Shown here piece by piece: positions 44,626-53,324 of a stretch of DNA of 64,000 nucleotides. This DNA is from Nitrospira sp. (GTDB lineage: Bacteria > Nitrospirota > Nitrospiria > Nitrospirales > Nitrospiraceae): contig JADLEJ010000004.1 in NCBI GenBank assembly GCA_020846195.1, positions 186,001 to 250,000 on the forward strand. The letters are read 5' to 3'. The notes below the pieces were generated by a model. It saw only the letters and a program-made list of their open reading frames with translations, made no database searches and had not been told where the DNA came from. A program made the position numbers and the translations under genes. The number at the start of each line of letters is the position of its first letter. Position 1 is the first letter of the stretch.

Positions 44626-46719
44626 ATGACCAGACACTTCTTCCTTCGCGCCACACTCGCGCTCTTTCTCTCGCTGGGCGCCGGCGGCCTGTCGCTGGCC
44701 CCCGCCTGCGGAAACGAACTGGAACAACCGGATTCCACCATTGGATTGAACGACGTGAAAGGCGGCAGACTGCTCTTTAAAACGAATCGGCCTGGCCGCT
44801 ATCTCCCCGCCCCCACTCTCAAAACCGATGTCCGCATCTCTGTGACCGGACTCATCGCCCGCGCCACGGTGACGCAAGAGTTTACGAACCCCAGCCTCGA
44901 AAAGGACGCCTGGGCAGAAGGCATTTATGTGTTTCCGCTGCCTGAAACCGCCGCCGTCGATCATCTCCGCATGAAGATCGGCGAACGAATCATCGAAGGC
45001 CAAATCAAAAAACGCGGCGAGGCCAAGAAGATCTACGAACAGGCCAAGCAGGAAGGCAAACGGGCGAGCTTAGTCGAACAGGAACGTCCAAACATCTTCA
45101 CGACTTCTGTCGCGAACATCGCACCGGGCGACCGGATCACGGTCGAGATCGAGTACCAGGAAACGATCCGCTACGACCAAGGCGCGTTCTCACTTCGCTT
45201 CCCCATGGTGGTCGGCCCGCGCTATATCCCCGGCACGCCCGTCGTGATGGAAGATCAGCCGCCCGGCAACGGCTGGTCTCTCGATACAGATCGTGTGCCG
45301 GATGCCTCGCGGATCACGCCGCCGGTGCGGCATCCTGGCTATGGTCCGATCAACCCGGTCAGCCTGAATATCGACCTCGCGCCGGGCTTTCCCCTCGGCC
45401 TCATCGACTCGCCCTATCACGAGATCCTGACCATCGCTGAGCCAAACGGTCGGCGGCATATCACGCTACGGGAAGATACCGTTCCGGCTGATCGCGACTT
45501 TTTGCTGACCTGGCGCCCGGCTGCCGGCCAGGCTCCAACTATCGCCGCCTTTCGTGAACAGTCGGGCGACGATCACTATGCCTTCCTGATGGCCATGCCT
45601 CCGGTAGGATCTGAGCGGTCGATAACCCCCGTCGCGCGCGAGACCATCTTTGTCATCGACACCTCCGGCTCCATGTCCGGCACATCGATAGAACAGGCCA
45701 AAGCCGCGCTCCTCCTCGCCTTGAATCGACTGACGGCGCAGGATCGCTTCAACATCATCCAGTTCAACAGCGTGACCCATGTGCTGTTTTCACAGCCGCA
45801 ACGGGTGAAGCCAGACACCCTTCGCAAAGCCGTGCGCTACGTTGACCAGTTGAAAGCCAACGGAGGGACTGACATCCTCCCGGCGCTCAAGATGGCGCTG
45901 AAAGGCGAGGCCCCTGCAACGCATTTACGGCAGGTGATCTTTCTGACGGATGGCCAGGTCGGCAACGAAGATGAGTTGTTCGACGTCATCCGCTCGCAGC
46001 TGGGGACCAGCCGCCTCTTCACCATCGGCATCGGCTCGGCGCCGAACAGCCACTTCATGCGCAACGCGGCGGAGTTCGGACGCGGAACATTCACCCACAT
46101 CGGCAGCACCAGCGAAGTGATGGCTCAGATGGATGCGATCTTCCGCAAGCTGGAACGGCCGGTGCTGACGGATATCACTGTCGCAGGGCTGAATGATCAG
46201 ATCGAGATGTTTCCTTCGCGCATTCCGGATCTCTACGAAGGCGAGCCGGTCGTCCTGGCGATCAAGGGCCGCGCGTTGCCTTCGTCCGTAACGATCACCG
46301 GCATGATCGGGAACCAACCCTGGATGACTGCCGTGGCATTATCGGAACAGGACCAGCGCGAAGGATTGTCCGTCTACTGGGCACGCCAGAAGATCGCCGC
46401 GCTCATGGACCAACAACGGTACGGACAAGACGAAGCCGTGACGAGACAAGCCGTGCTCGATGTGGCTCTGCCCCATCATCTCGTCAGCAAGTACAGCAGT
46501 CTCGTCGCCGTGGATATCACGCCGGTGCGCCCGGCTGACAAGCTGCTCCAGACCCACGCAATGAAGACCAATCTGCCGGACGGTCAGGACTATCAGGCCA
46601 TCTTCGGATTGCCTCAGACCGCCACGAGCGGACAGCTCCAGATTCTGCTGGGACTCGCCGCGCTGCTGTCCGCCTGGTTGCTGTGGAGCCAGCGCGGATG
46701 GCGGAAACAGGTCGCATGA
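44626..46719 (+). CDS. VIT/VWA-domain sortase substrate protein
   Basis: A 697-residue secreted protein of the marine-sortase-target type. A signal peptide (FFLRATLALFLSLGAGG) is followed by a VIT domain (about 60-190, VTGLIARATVTQEFTNPS, YVFPLPETAAVDHLRM). A von Willebrand A domain (about 335-510) has an intact metal site (DTSGSMSGTS, LTDGQVGNEDE). The C-terminus is a sorting signal: LPQTA (662-666), a hydrophobic helix and a basic tail (RGWRK). ATG 44626 follows GAGGA. It overlaps the sortase gene by 4 bp. Confidence 0.92.
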   Translation: MTRHFFLRATLALFLSLGAGGLSLAPACGNELEQPDSTIGLNDVKGGRLLFKTNRPGRYLPAPTLKTDVRISVTGLIARATVTQEFTNPSLEKDAWAEGIYVFPLPETAAVDHLRMKIGERIIEGQIKKRGEAKKIYEQAKQEGKRASLVEQERPNIFTTSVANIAPGDRITVEIEYQETIRYDQGAFSLRFPMVVGPRYIPGTPVVMEDQPPGNGWSLDTDRVPDASRITPPVRHPGYGPINPVSLNIDLAPGFPLGLIDSPYHEILTIAEPNGRRHITLREDTVPADRDFLLTWRPAAGQAPTIAAFREQSGDDHYAFLMAMPPVGSERSITPVARETIFVIDTSGSMSGTSIEQAKAALLLALNRLTAQDRFNIIQFNSVTHVLFSQPQRVKPDTLRKAVRYVDQLKANGGTDILPALKMALKGEAPATHLRQVIFLTDGQVGNEDELFDVIRSQLGTSRLFTIGIGSAPNSHFMRNAAEFGRGTFTHIGSTSEVMAQMDAIFRKLERPVLTDITVAGLNDQIEMFPSRIPDLYEGEPVVLAIKGRALPSSVTITGMIGNQPWMTAVALSEQDQREGLSVYWARQKIAALMDQQRYGQDEAVTRQAVLDVALPHHLVSKYSSLVAVDITPVRPADKLLQTHAMKTNLPDGQDYQAIFGLPQTATSGQLQILLGLAALLSAWLLWSQRGWRKQVA

Positions 46720-47303
46720 GCCCGATCCGACTTGCTCCTCGCGCGCTGCTGCCGCTGATGGCGTGCCTCCTCGCTGTCGGCGTCTGGCAGATCGGGGAAG
46801 GATCGTGGATCTATGCGAAGGCCGGGCTCGCGCAGCAGTTGCTGCAGCGGGCCTGGTCCCACACCCTCGCCGGAGAGGCGAACAGCAAGCCCTGGCCCTG
46901 GGCCGACACCTGGCCGGTAGCGCGATTGATCGTACCGGCGCAACGTATCGATCAGATTGTCTTGGAGGGGGCCTATGGAAGAACGCTGGCCTTCGGGCCC
47001 GGCCATGTGGAATCGGCGCAGCCCATCGGAGAATCAGACATCATTATTCTCACCGGCCATCGCGATACGCATTTCAGATTTCTTCGGCAGCTTCACCCCG
47101 GCGATGCGATTGAGCTGGAAACGGCGGCAGGCGCTCGACGGCGTTACCAAGTGACGGACGCCTGGATTGCAGACTCGCGCACTGGCTCGATTGCACTCGC
47201 CCAGGGGCAGCCCAGGCTCGTGCTGGTCACGTGTTATCCCTTCGATACAATCCAGGCCGGCGGACCGCTCCGCTATGTAGTGACGGCTCTACCGGATGAC
47301 TAG
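46716..47303 (+). CDS. Class GN sortase
   Basis: A 195-residue transpeptidase with an N-terminal membrane anchor (about 8-28). Catalytic residues are His in LTGHRDTHF, Cys in VLVTCYPFD (the TLxTC-equivalent strand) and Arg in GGPLRYVVTA. Class GN is the sortase type of Gram-negative bacteria found beside one VIT/VWA substrate, as here. It should cut the LPQTA motif of the upstream product. What the substrate is then joined to is not known. Confidence 0.92.
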   Translation: MSPIRLAPRALLPLMACLLAVGVWQIGEGSWIYAKAGLAQQLLQRAWSHTLAGEANSKPWPWADTWPVARLIVPAQRIDQIVLEGAYGRTLAFGPGHVESAQPIGESDIIILTGHRDTHFRFLRQLHPGDAIELETAAGARRRYQVTDAWIADSRTGSIALAQGQPRLVLVTCYPFDTIQAGGPLRYVVTALPDD

Positions 47304-47309
47304 TACCCG

Positions 47310-50300
47310 TCAAGCCTCTGAGTCTACGTTCTGCCGCCGGTGCCAAAGGCGGTACAAAATCGGCAGCACCACCAGAATCAGCACCGCTGATGTCAGCATC
47401 CCGCCGACCACAACACGGGCGAGCGGCTGTTGCGATTGCGATCCGATTCCCGTCGCCACCGCCGCGGGCAGCAATCCGATGGCGGCGGCCAGAGAGGTCA
47501 TCAACACCGGACGGAGCCGCACTTCGGCGCTCTGCATAATCGCGTCGTCCATGTCCTTCCCTTCGCAGACCAGCTCCTGAATACGGCTGATGAGGATGAG
47601 CGCACCCTGCACCGCCACGCCGAACAACGAGATGAACCCCACCGACGCGGAGATGCTGAAACTGGTCCCCGTCACGGCGAGCGCCAGAATGCCGCCGACC
47701 AGCGAGAACGGCACCGCAATCAACACCAGCACGGCGTCCCGCATCGAGTGGAGGACAAAATAGACCAAGAGAAAAATGAGAAAGAGCGTGATCGGCACGA
47801 TCTTCGCCAGCCGCTGTTTTTCATCCTGCAGCTGATCGTATTCCCCGTGCCATTCGGTCCGAAATCCTTCCGGCAGCTTCACGTGTTCGGCGATGCGCCG
47901 CTGCGCGTCCGTGACCGTGCTTTCCAGGTCGCGCCCGCGCACGCTAAACTTGATCGGGATATACCGCTCGCTGTTCTCCCGGTAAACGATGAACGCGCCG
48001 GTCTTTTCAGAAATCTTCGCCAGCTGCCTGATGGGAATCCGCGCGCCATCCGGCGTGCTGATCTGAATCCGGCCGATGCTGTCGATGTCGCGCCGGTATT
48101 CCGGCAGAAAGCGCACGACGAGATCGAACCACTTTTCCCCTTCGTAGACCTGCGTGACGGCCTGCCCGCCGATGGCGGCCTGAATCACGTCGTTCACGTC
48201 GCCGACCTGCAACCCATACCGCGCGCATTCTTTGCGATCCACTTCGATGATCAAATTCGGCTGCCCCATGAGGTGAAACGTTCCAAGATCCTTCACTCCC
48301 GGCACTTCTTTCATGACCTGCTCGATCTTGGCGGCCTCTGCTTCCAGCTGCTGAAGATCGTTCCCGTACAACTTGATCGCATTCTCTCCTTTGACGCCCG
48401 ACATCGCCTCCTGGACGTTATCCTGAATCGCCTGGGAAAAGTTGAAGTTGACCCCAGGAATGTCGGCCAGCTCCTTCTCGATCTGCTCAATCAGCGCGCG
48501 TTTTGTGGGAACGGAGGGACGCCATTCCTTGAACGGTTTGAGCGTGACCAGAAATTCCGCATTGAAGAAACTGGTCGGATCGGTCCCATCGTCGGGCCGT
48601 CCCAGCTGCGAGGCCACGTCGATCACCTCGGGGTACTTGCGGAAAATCAGCCGCACATCCGTCGACAATTGCGCTGCCTGCTCGAATGAAATATCGACGG
48701 GCATGGTCGCCCGCATCCAAATATTTCCTTCTTCCAGCGCCGGCATGAACTCTCCGCCGATGAACGGCACCGTGGCCACCGCCACGGCCAGCGCCGCGCC
48801 CGCGCATCCGACCACCAGCCACTCGTGCGTGAGCGCCCAGCGCAGCACCACGAGATAGTGCCGCTTCACCCAGGCGACAATCCACGTATCTCGCTCTTCG
48901 ACATTCCCCGTAATCAGCAAGGTGCAGAGCGCCGGCGCCAGGGTAAACGCCATCAGCAACGCCCCTGTGAGCGCGAGCCCGTAGGTCATGGACATCGGCG
49001 CGAAAATCTTGCCCGGCACCCCGGTCATGGTGAACAGCGGCAGGAAGGCGACCACAATGATCGTCGTCGCAAAGAAGATGGGCCGGCCGACTTCACGCGT
49101 CGCCCGCATCACATGCATCGGCACGGTCAGCCCCTGCGAGCGCTTGTGCGAGATGTGATAGAAAATGCTTTCCACCATGATGAGCGTCGAATCGACGATG
49201 ATGCCGAAGTCGATCGCGCCGAGCGAGATCAGATTCGCCGACTCTCCGCGCAGCACCATGACCCCAAAGGTAAAGAGCAGGGCGACGGGCACGGTCAGCG
49301 CCACGATCACCGCCGTGCGGAGATGCCCGATGAACACATAGAGAATCACGGAGACCAGCAGCACGCCGGCGATGAGAATGTCGATGACCGTCTCGATGGT
49401 GGTGTGGATCAGGACCGTCCGGTCGTAGAACGTGGTCAGCTGCACGCCGCTGGGCAGCCGGCGTTCGTTCAGCTCCTGCATTTTTTTGTGGACCCGCTCC
49501 AGGACCGGCAGCGCTTTCTCCCCGCGCTGCAACAGCACGACGCCCTCCACCACATCGTTCCGCTCGTCGATGCCGACTTTGCCCAGCCGGACGCGATAGC
49601 CCTCGCTGGTCTGGCCGAGGTTGCGCACAAAAATCGGGGTGCCGTCCTTTTCGGTTACGACGGTGTCGGCAATGTCGTCGAGGTCCCGCATCAGCCCCAT
49701 GCCGCGCACATTGAAACTTTGCGCTCCCATGGTGAGATAGTTGCCGCCCACGTCGGTATTGTTTTGCTTGAGCCCTTCAATGACCTGATCCAGCGACACG
49801 TTAAATCCCAGAAGCGCGCCTGGATCCAAATCGACGTGATACTCCTTGGTCGTCCCGCCGTACGTACTGACGTCGATCACCCCCGGCACACGCTTGAATT
49901 CGCGCCGGATCTGCCAGTCTTGAATCGTCTTCAGATCGGTCAGGCTTTTTCCTGGGCCGGTGACTTCATAGCGAAAGATTTCGGCGATGGCCGACCAGGG
50001 CGAGATCGCCGGCTGCACGTTCTGCGGCAGCGCGATCGTTTGCAGCCGGTTGAGCACTTCCTGCCGATCGCGGAAATATTCCGTCCCGAAATCGAAATAG
50101 ACTTTGACGTCGCTCAATCCAAAGATGGAGAGCGAGCGGATGTCGGTCAATCCCGGCATGCCCTGGAGCGCAATTTCAATCGGCAAGGTGATCGCCCGCT
50201 CCATTTGCTCGGCCGACCATCCGCTGTACTGGGTAATCACTTCGATCATGGGCGGAGAAGGATCCGGATAGGCGACGACATCCAGCACATGGAATGCGTA

Positions 50301-50384
50301 GAGCCCCCCGAACAGCAGAACGAGCCCAGCGACGCAGACGAACATCCGCTGTGTCAGCGCAAAACCGATCACTTTGTCGATCAT
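47310..50384 (-). CDS. Heavy-metal-type RND efflux pump (CzcA/CusA family)
   Basis: A 1024-residue inner-membrane transporter that exports metal ions by proton antiport. The 12-helix topology with two large periplasmic loops is visible. In the fourth helix GAIDFGIIVDSTLIMVES carries the proton-relay acidic residues found in CzcA-like proteins. Similar residues recur in the porter region. Upstream adaptor (CzcB) and outer-membrane (CzcC/TolC) genes are not present in this window, so partners must lie elsewhere. An excellent GGAG site precedes ATG 50384. Confidence 0.95.
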   Translation of the reverse strand: MIDKVIGFALTQRMFVCVAGLVLLFGGLYAFHVLDVVAYPDPSPPMIEVITQYSGWSAEQMERAITLPIEIALQGMPGLTDIRSLSIFGLSDVKVYFDFGTEYFRDRQEVLNRLQTIALPQNVQPAISPWSAIAEIFRYEVTGPGKSLTDLKTIQDWQIRREFKRVPGVIDVSTYGGTTKEYHVDLDPGALLGFNVSLDQVIEGLKQNNTDVGGNYLTMGAQSFNVRGMGLMRDLDDIADTVVTEKDGTPIFVRNLGQTSEGYRVRLGKVGIDERNDVVEGVVLLQRGEKALPVLERVHKKMQELNERRLPSGVQLTTFYDRTVLIHTTIETVIDILIAGVLLVSVILYVFIGHLRTAVIVALTVPVALLFTFGVMVLRGESANLISLGAIDFGIIVDSTLIMVESIFYHISHKRSQGLTVPMHVMRATREVGRPIFFATTIIVVAFLPLFTMTGVPGKIFAPMSMTYGLALTGALLMAFTLAPALCTLLITGNVEERDTWIVAWVKRHYLVVLRWALTHEWLVVGCAGAALAVAVATVPFIGGEFMPALEEGNIWMRATMPVDISFEQAAQLSTDVRLIFRKYPEVIDVASQLGRPDDGTDPTSFFNAEFLVTLKPFKEWRPSVPTKRALIEQIEKELADIPGVNFNFSQAIQDNVQEAMSGVKGENAIKLYGNDLQQLEAEAAKIEQVMKEVPGVKDLGTFHLMGQPNLIIEVDRKECARYGLQVGDVNDVIQAAIGGQAVTQVYEGEKWFDLVVRFLPEYRRDIDSIGRIQISTPDGARIPIRQLAKISEKTGAFIVYRENSERYIPIKFSVRGRDLESTVTDAQRRIAEHVKLPEGFRTEWHGEYDQLQDEKQRLAKIVPITLFLIFLLVYFVLHSMRDAVLVLIAVPFSLVGGILALAVTGTSFSISASVGFISLFGVAVQGALILISRIQELVCEGKDMDDAIMQSAEVRLRPVLMTSLAAAIGLLPAAVATGIGSQSQQPLARVVVGGMLTSAVLILVVLPILYRLWHRRQNVDSEA

Positions 50385-50509
50385 GAATCCTGCTCCTTCT
50401 CCACCCTGCTGTATCGGTGCGGACGGCGGTGGACTTGACGCGGGAATCCGGCCGTCACAACTCGATTAGGAAATGACGTGGCACGGAACGCTGGAAGGGA
50501 ATGAGGGAT

Positions 50510-50827
50510 TCAGATCCGAAACTGCGATACCTGGAGATAGAGAGGAGAAACCACCCGTTGTTCGTGCGGCGCAGGTGAAACCGACCAGTCTTGGGAAGGA
50601 ACCATCGCCGCCTGATCGCCACGAGACTCCGCCTCATGGCGAAGCAGGGGCAACAGATCGTCATCGAGCTCTTCGCCTTCCGATTCGACGATGCCGCCTG
50701 CTACCGCGAGAGGCTGAAGCAATTCATCGTGCAAGTCGCACAAATCGATTGCCGCTAACCCACAGAGGAGAACCAGGATGGCGATGATGAGAGAGAGGCG
50801 ATGGGAGCGGATGAAGGTGGAGAGCAT
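50510..50827 (-). CDS. Small membrane protein ahead of the RND pump
   Basis: A 105-residue protein with one N-terminal helix (LSLIIAILVLLCGLAAIDL) followed by an acidic region (VESEGEELDDDLLPLL) and a His/Ser/Pro-containing tail. It lies 125 bp upstream of the pump on the same strand. Its acidic residues could bind metal, but that is speculation. The ribosome-binding site is absent. Confidence 0.5.
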   Translation of the reverse strand: MLSTFIRSHRLSLIIAILVLLCGLAAIDLCDLHDELLQPLAVAGGIVESEGEELDDDLLPLLRHEAESRGDQAAMVPSQDWSVSPAPHEQRVVSPLYLQVSQFRI

Positions 50828-50878
50828 GGAGCGAACCGCGAGTTCTCTATCGTGGAGTCGAACTACTCTCTGCTGTGC

Positions 50879-50905
50879 ATGGAGCCGACGACCCGGATTG
50901 AACGG
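50879..50905. repeat. Duplicate of the tRNA-Thr 3' end
   Basis: 27 bases identical to 51051-51077, i.e. the last part of the tRNA-Thr T-arm, acceptor strand and CCA. After this, similarity decays. It is a tRNA remnant or half of an attachment-site-like direct repeat; the spacing between copies is 172 bp. Confidence 0.8.
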
Positions 50906-50951
50906 AGCAACCTGTCATCGGTTCGGCTCTGAAACTTGCCTCACCGATTCC

Positions 50952-51008
50952 TACAAAGGGGGCCAAGCCCCCTTGTACGATCCCCACGAAGGGGGCATAC
51001 CCCCTTCG
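50952..51008. terminator. Pair of GC-rich hairpins downstream of tRNA-Thr
   Basis: Two adjacent hairpins: TACAA(A)GGGGGC / GCCCCCTTGTA (50952-50978, one bulged base) and CGAAGGGGG / CCCCCTTCG (50987-51008, loop CATA). They share the AAGGGGGC core. Neither has a T-tract. They may end the tRNA transcript or belong to a dispersed repeat. Confidence 0.5.
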
Positions 51009-51051
51009 CATCCCCCGCAGTTCGCCCGTTCAATGATTGAAGAAGGAAAGA

Positions 51052-51127
51052 TGGAGCCGACGACCCGGATTGAACGGGCGACCTGCTGTTTACGAAACAG
51101 CTGCTCTACCAACTGAGCTACGTCGGC
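51052..51127 (-). tRNA. tRNA-Thr (anticodon CGT)
   Basis: Cloverleaf on the minus strand: acceptor GCCGACG/CGTCGGC, D-arm GCTCAGTTGGTAGAGC, anticodon stem GCTGT/ACAGC with loop TTCGTAA (anticodon CGT), T-arm GCCCG TTCAATC CGGGT, discriminator T, encoded CCA. Confidence 0.95.
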
Positions 51128-51186
51128 GATCCTGACATGCAGCGAACGGTTCGGGCATTCCGCACCCTGCCCCGCAACCAGGTGCA

Positions 51187-51216
51187 ATGATAGCGGCGCA
51201 CCCAGCGGCCTGTCAA
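51187..51216 (-). promoter_or_regulatory. Sigma70 promoter of tRNA-Thr
   Basis: On the minus strand TTGACA (51216-51211), an 18-bp spacer and TATCAT (51192-51187). The transcript would start near 51180, about 53 nt before the mature tRNA. Confidence 0.7.
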
Positions 51217-51239
51217 CGAGGAGCGCCGCTCCGTCGCAT

Positions 51240-53240
51240 TTATTGACCTGGCCCTACTCCTGCAGGCGATGCGGCGGACACCTCGCCTGGCCCTGCAGCC
51301 TCTTTCTTCCCAGGCGCCATCGGCTTCGGATTATTCCCCTTCGCGAGGGGATGGATCCGAACCAACGCCCCCTGGCCGGGAGCCGGCAGGCAGACCGGCT
51401 GTTGACTGCTCCCGATCTGCTCACTCGTCATGCGGGCGACTTCTCCTCGGGCAAACGCACACAACTCTCCCGCCGCCACAATTCCATCGCGGTCGAGATC
51501 GGCCGGTCCTTGCAGCCCCCTGAGCAGCTGATAGGTGAAAAGCCCGTGCCGGCCTGCTTCGAAGGCCTGGGCTTCTTGCAATCCGTTATTTCCGATCATC
51601 CACATCATAGTGGCGTTCGCGCCCGTGGCGCCGGTCTCCCATGTCGGAGCCGCGCCGATTGCCGGATCGGCTCCGGCCATATGCTCCAATGAAACATCGA
51701 ACATAAGGATGGCCCGCTGAATCGGCAGCCGCGCCAGCGATTCTTGCAATCGGCGGAGGGAATACACCCGGCTCATCGACGCGGTCGTGCCGTCATACGG
51801 CACCAGCGAGACCGCGCCGGTCGCGCCGTCGACCAGCGCCCGTCCGGCAACATACACATAGACAACGGTATTGGCATCGACGCGCTTCGGCAGCCATTCC
51901 TCGAACGTCTCGGCAAAATCCTGTTTGAGCCCATGGCCGTCAGTCAGCACACGCACACGGTCGGCTGGCAGCCCTGCGAGCGATTGCAGCGAGGCGCCCA
52001 TGATCTCCGCATCCCGCGCCGCAAATTTCACAGCCGGCACCAGTGGATCGCGATACCGGCCCACTCCGATCGCTACGACGACCGCTTTCGGTTGCTTGAT
52101 CGCTGCCGTGCCCTTCGGCAACTGATCGACGTCGGCCACTGTTTGAGATCCATCCGCCGCGCCAGGCTTGACGAGGATGGTGAATTTCTTGACCGGCGGG
52201 ACCTGAGCCATGGGTGAAGCGGCTCGCAAGCCGAACAACAATTCTCCACGCAACGGTTCCTGCACGCCTATGACCGGCTTGGTCAGGACTTCCCGCTTGA
52301 TCTCCCCCGGCTGCACATCTCCGATCACGATCGTCGGCGGAAGCTGTGCCGTCAGCGCTCCGGTGCCCCCAACGACGACTTCAACGCCTCGCGCTTCCGC
52401 CGGGCCGTCGTTCTTCACTTCAAGCTCAATCGTGAGCGACTCATCGGGCTGGAGAATGTGGTCCCGATTTTCATCGCGCAGGATCGCCCGGAAGGTCAAC
52501 CCCTGGGAAGCTCCACTTGGCTGAGGAGCTGCGGAAACGGGCGCCGGAGGCGCTTGGGGTGCAATGTCCGCCGGCATCTGCACCGGAGACGAAGCCGCAA
52601 CCGCCTGTGCCCTGCTTGGCCGAGTGCGTTGCATGGCTTCGGCATAGTCGCGAATCTTGCTCGACTCGCTCGCATGCATAGCGAGGCCCTGCGCAACGAT
52701 GTTCGCAGCCGACTTCACGACCGCATCGAGGCCAATAACATCGCACGACGACTCCTGAACCTCCACCGCGCCAGTCTCGGAACTTTTGACCTTCTTCGTC
52801 CACAGCGTGCTGCCATCTTCCGTCGCATAGGCCGCCTCCAGCCCGATTCTGACGGTCACGGGATAGACCTTGGCGACATGAGGTGGAATCGTCAGCTCAA
52901 TCTGTTTTAGATTAAGCGCCACATCCATCGCGCCATCCGACGCAACAGCGGGATCCACAACGATTCGCTGAAACACTTGTCCCAGCCTTTGTTTGAGCGC
53001 AACGGCAAGCGGCTCGCCGAGGGACAGGGTAACCGGGTCCCCGCAGGCATTATTGTACGTGAGCGTCATGGCGGCTGGATTGGAAAGGCGCAAGAGCGGC
53101 GCGAGAGAGACCTGAGAGTCTTTCTTTGCGGCATCGCCCCGCGCAGTCCAAGCACAGCCTGTCCAGGCGGCAAGCAGCAGCCCCACGAAGAGGAGCCTGA
53201 CTAGACCGCTGGCGGGAAAATACTGATGTCGTCGTGGCAT
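51240..53240 (-). CDS. Lipoprotein with a degenerate caspase-like domain
   Basis: A 666-residue exported lipoprotein (signal ending AAWTGC). An N-terminal domain of the LPP20/penicillin-binding-activator-like type is followed by an adhesion-type Ig-like domain (LRDENRDHILQPDESLTIELEVKNDGPAEARG, given here in part as ILQPDESLTIELEVKN). A C-terminal caspase/peptidase C14 fold (VVVAIGVGRYRDPLVPAVKFAARDAE, about 385-620) comes next. The usual catalytic His (in GHG) is replaced (YVAGRALVDG) and the Cys strand reads FDVSLEH, so the peptidase is probably inactive. A calcium-loop-like DLDRDGIVAAGEL follows. Start ATG 53240 is favoured by the promoter position; ATG 53243 is adjacent. Confidence 0.78.
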   Translation of the reverse strand: MPRRHQYFPASGLVRLLFVGLLLAAWTGCAWTARGDAAKKDSQVSLAPLLRLSNPAAMTLTYNNACGDPVTLSLGEPLAVALKQRLGQVFQRIVVDPAVASDGAMDVALNLKQIELTIPPHVAKVYPVTVRIGLEAAYATEDGSTLWTKKVKSSETGAVEVQESSCDVIGLDAVVKSAANIVAQGLAMHASESSKIRDYAEAMQRTRPSRAQAVAASSPVQMPADIAPQAPPAPVSAAPQPSGASQGLTFRAILRDENRDHILQPDESLTIELEVKNDGPAEARGVEVVVGGTGALTAQLPPTIVIGDVQPGEIKREVLTKPVIGVQEPLRGELLFGLRAASPMAQVPPVKKFTILVKPGAADGSQTVADVDQLPKGTAAIKQPKAVVVAIGVGRYRDPLVPAVKFAARDAEIMGASLQSLAGLPADRVRVLTDGHGLKQDFAETFEEWLPKRVDANTVVYVYVAGRALVDGATGAVSLVPYDGTTASMSRVYSLRRLQESLARLPIQRAILMFDVSLEHMAGADPAIGAAPTWETGATGANATMMWMIGNNGLQEAQAFEAGRHGLFTYQLLRGLQGPADLDRDGIVAAGELCAFARGEVARMTSEQIGSSQQPVCLPAPGQGALVRIHPLAKGNNPKPMAPGKKEAAGPGEVSAASPAGVGPGQ

Positions 53241-53246
53241 CATCGT

Positions 53247-53275
53247 CTTATACAGATACGCAGGAGCGTTCACAA
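53247..53275 (-). promoter_or_regulatory. Sigma70 promoter, probably leaderless
   Basis: On the minus strand TTGTGA (53275-53270), a 17-bp spacer and TATAAG (53252-53247). Six bases separate the -10 box from ATG 53240, so transcription should begin at or beside the start codon. No ribosome-binding site is present. Confidence 0.6.
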
Positions 53276-53288
53276 CTTAGACGGCAAA

Positions 53289-53317
53289 TTGACAGCTATT
53301 TCGTCCTGGGCTAAGGT
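53289..53317 (+). promoter_or_regulatory. Sigma70 promoter of ubiA, probably leaderless
   Basis: Perfect TTGACA (53289-53294), a 17-bp spacer and TAAGGT (53312-53317, weak). Seven bases later comes ATG 53325, again the expected start point of transcription. This promoter is divergent from the one at 53247-53275. Confidence 0.5.
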
Positions 53318-53324
53318 CCCGCTC

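Noticed and set aside
47430..50438. Two long open frames opposite the RND pump
   Set aside because: Both are frame shadows of the conserved pump, rich in His/Arg/Asp as expected for antisense translation.
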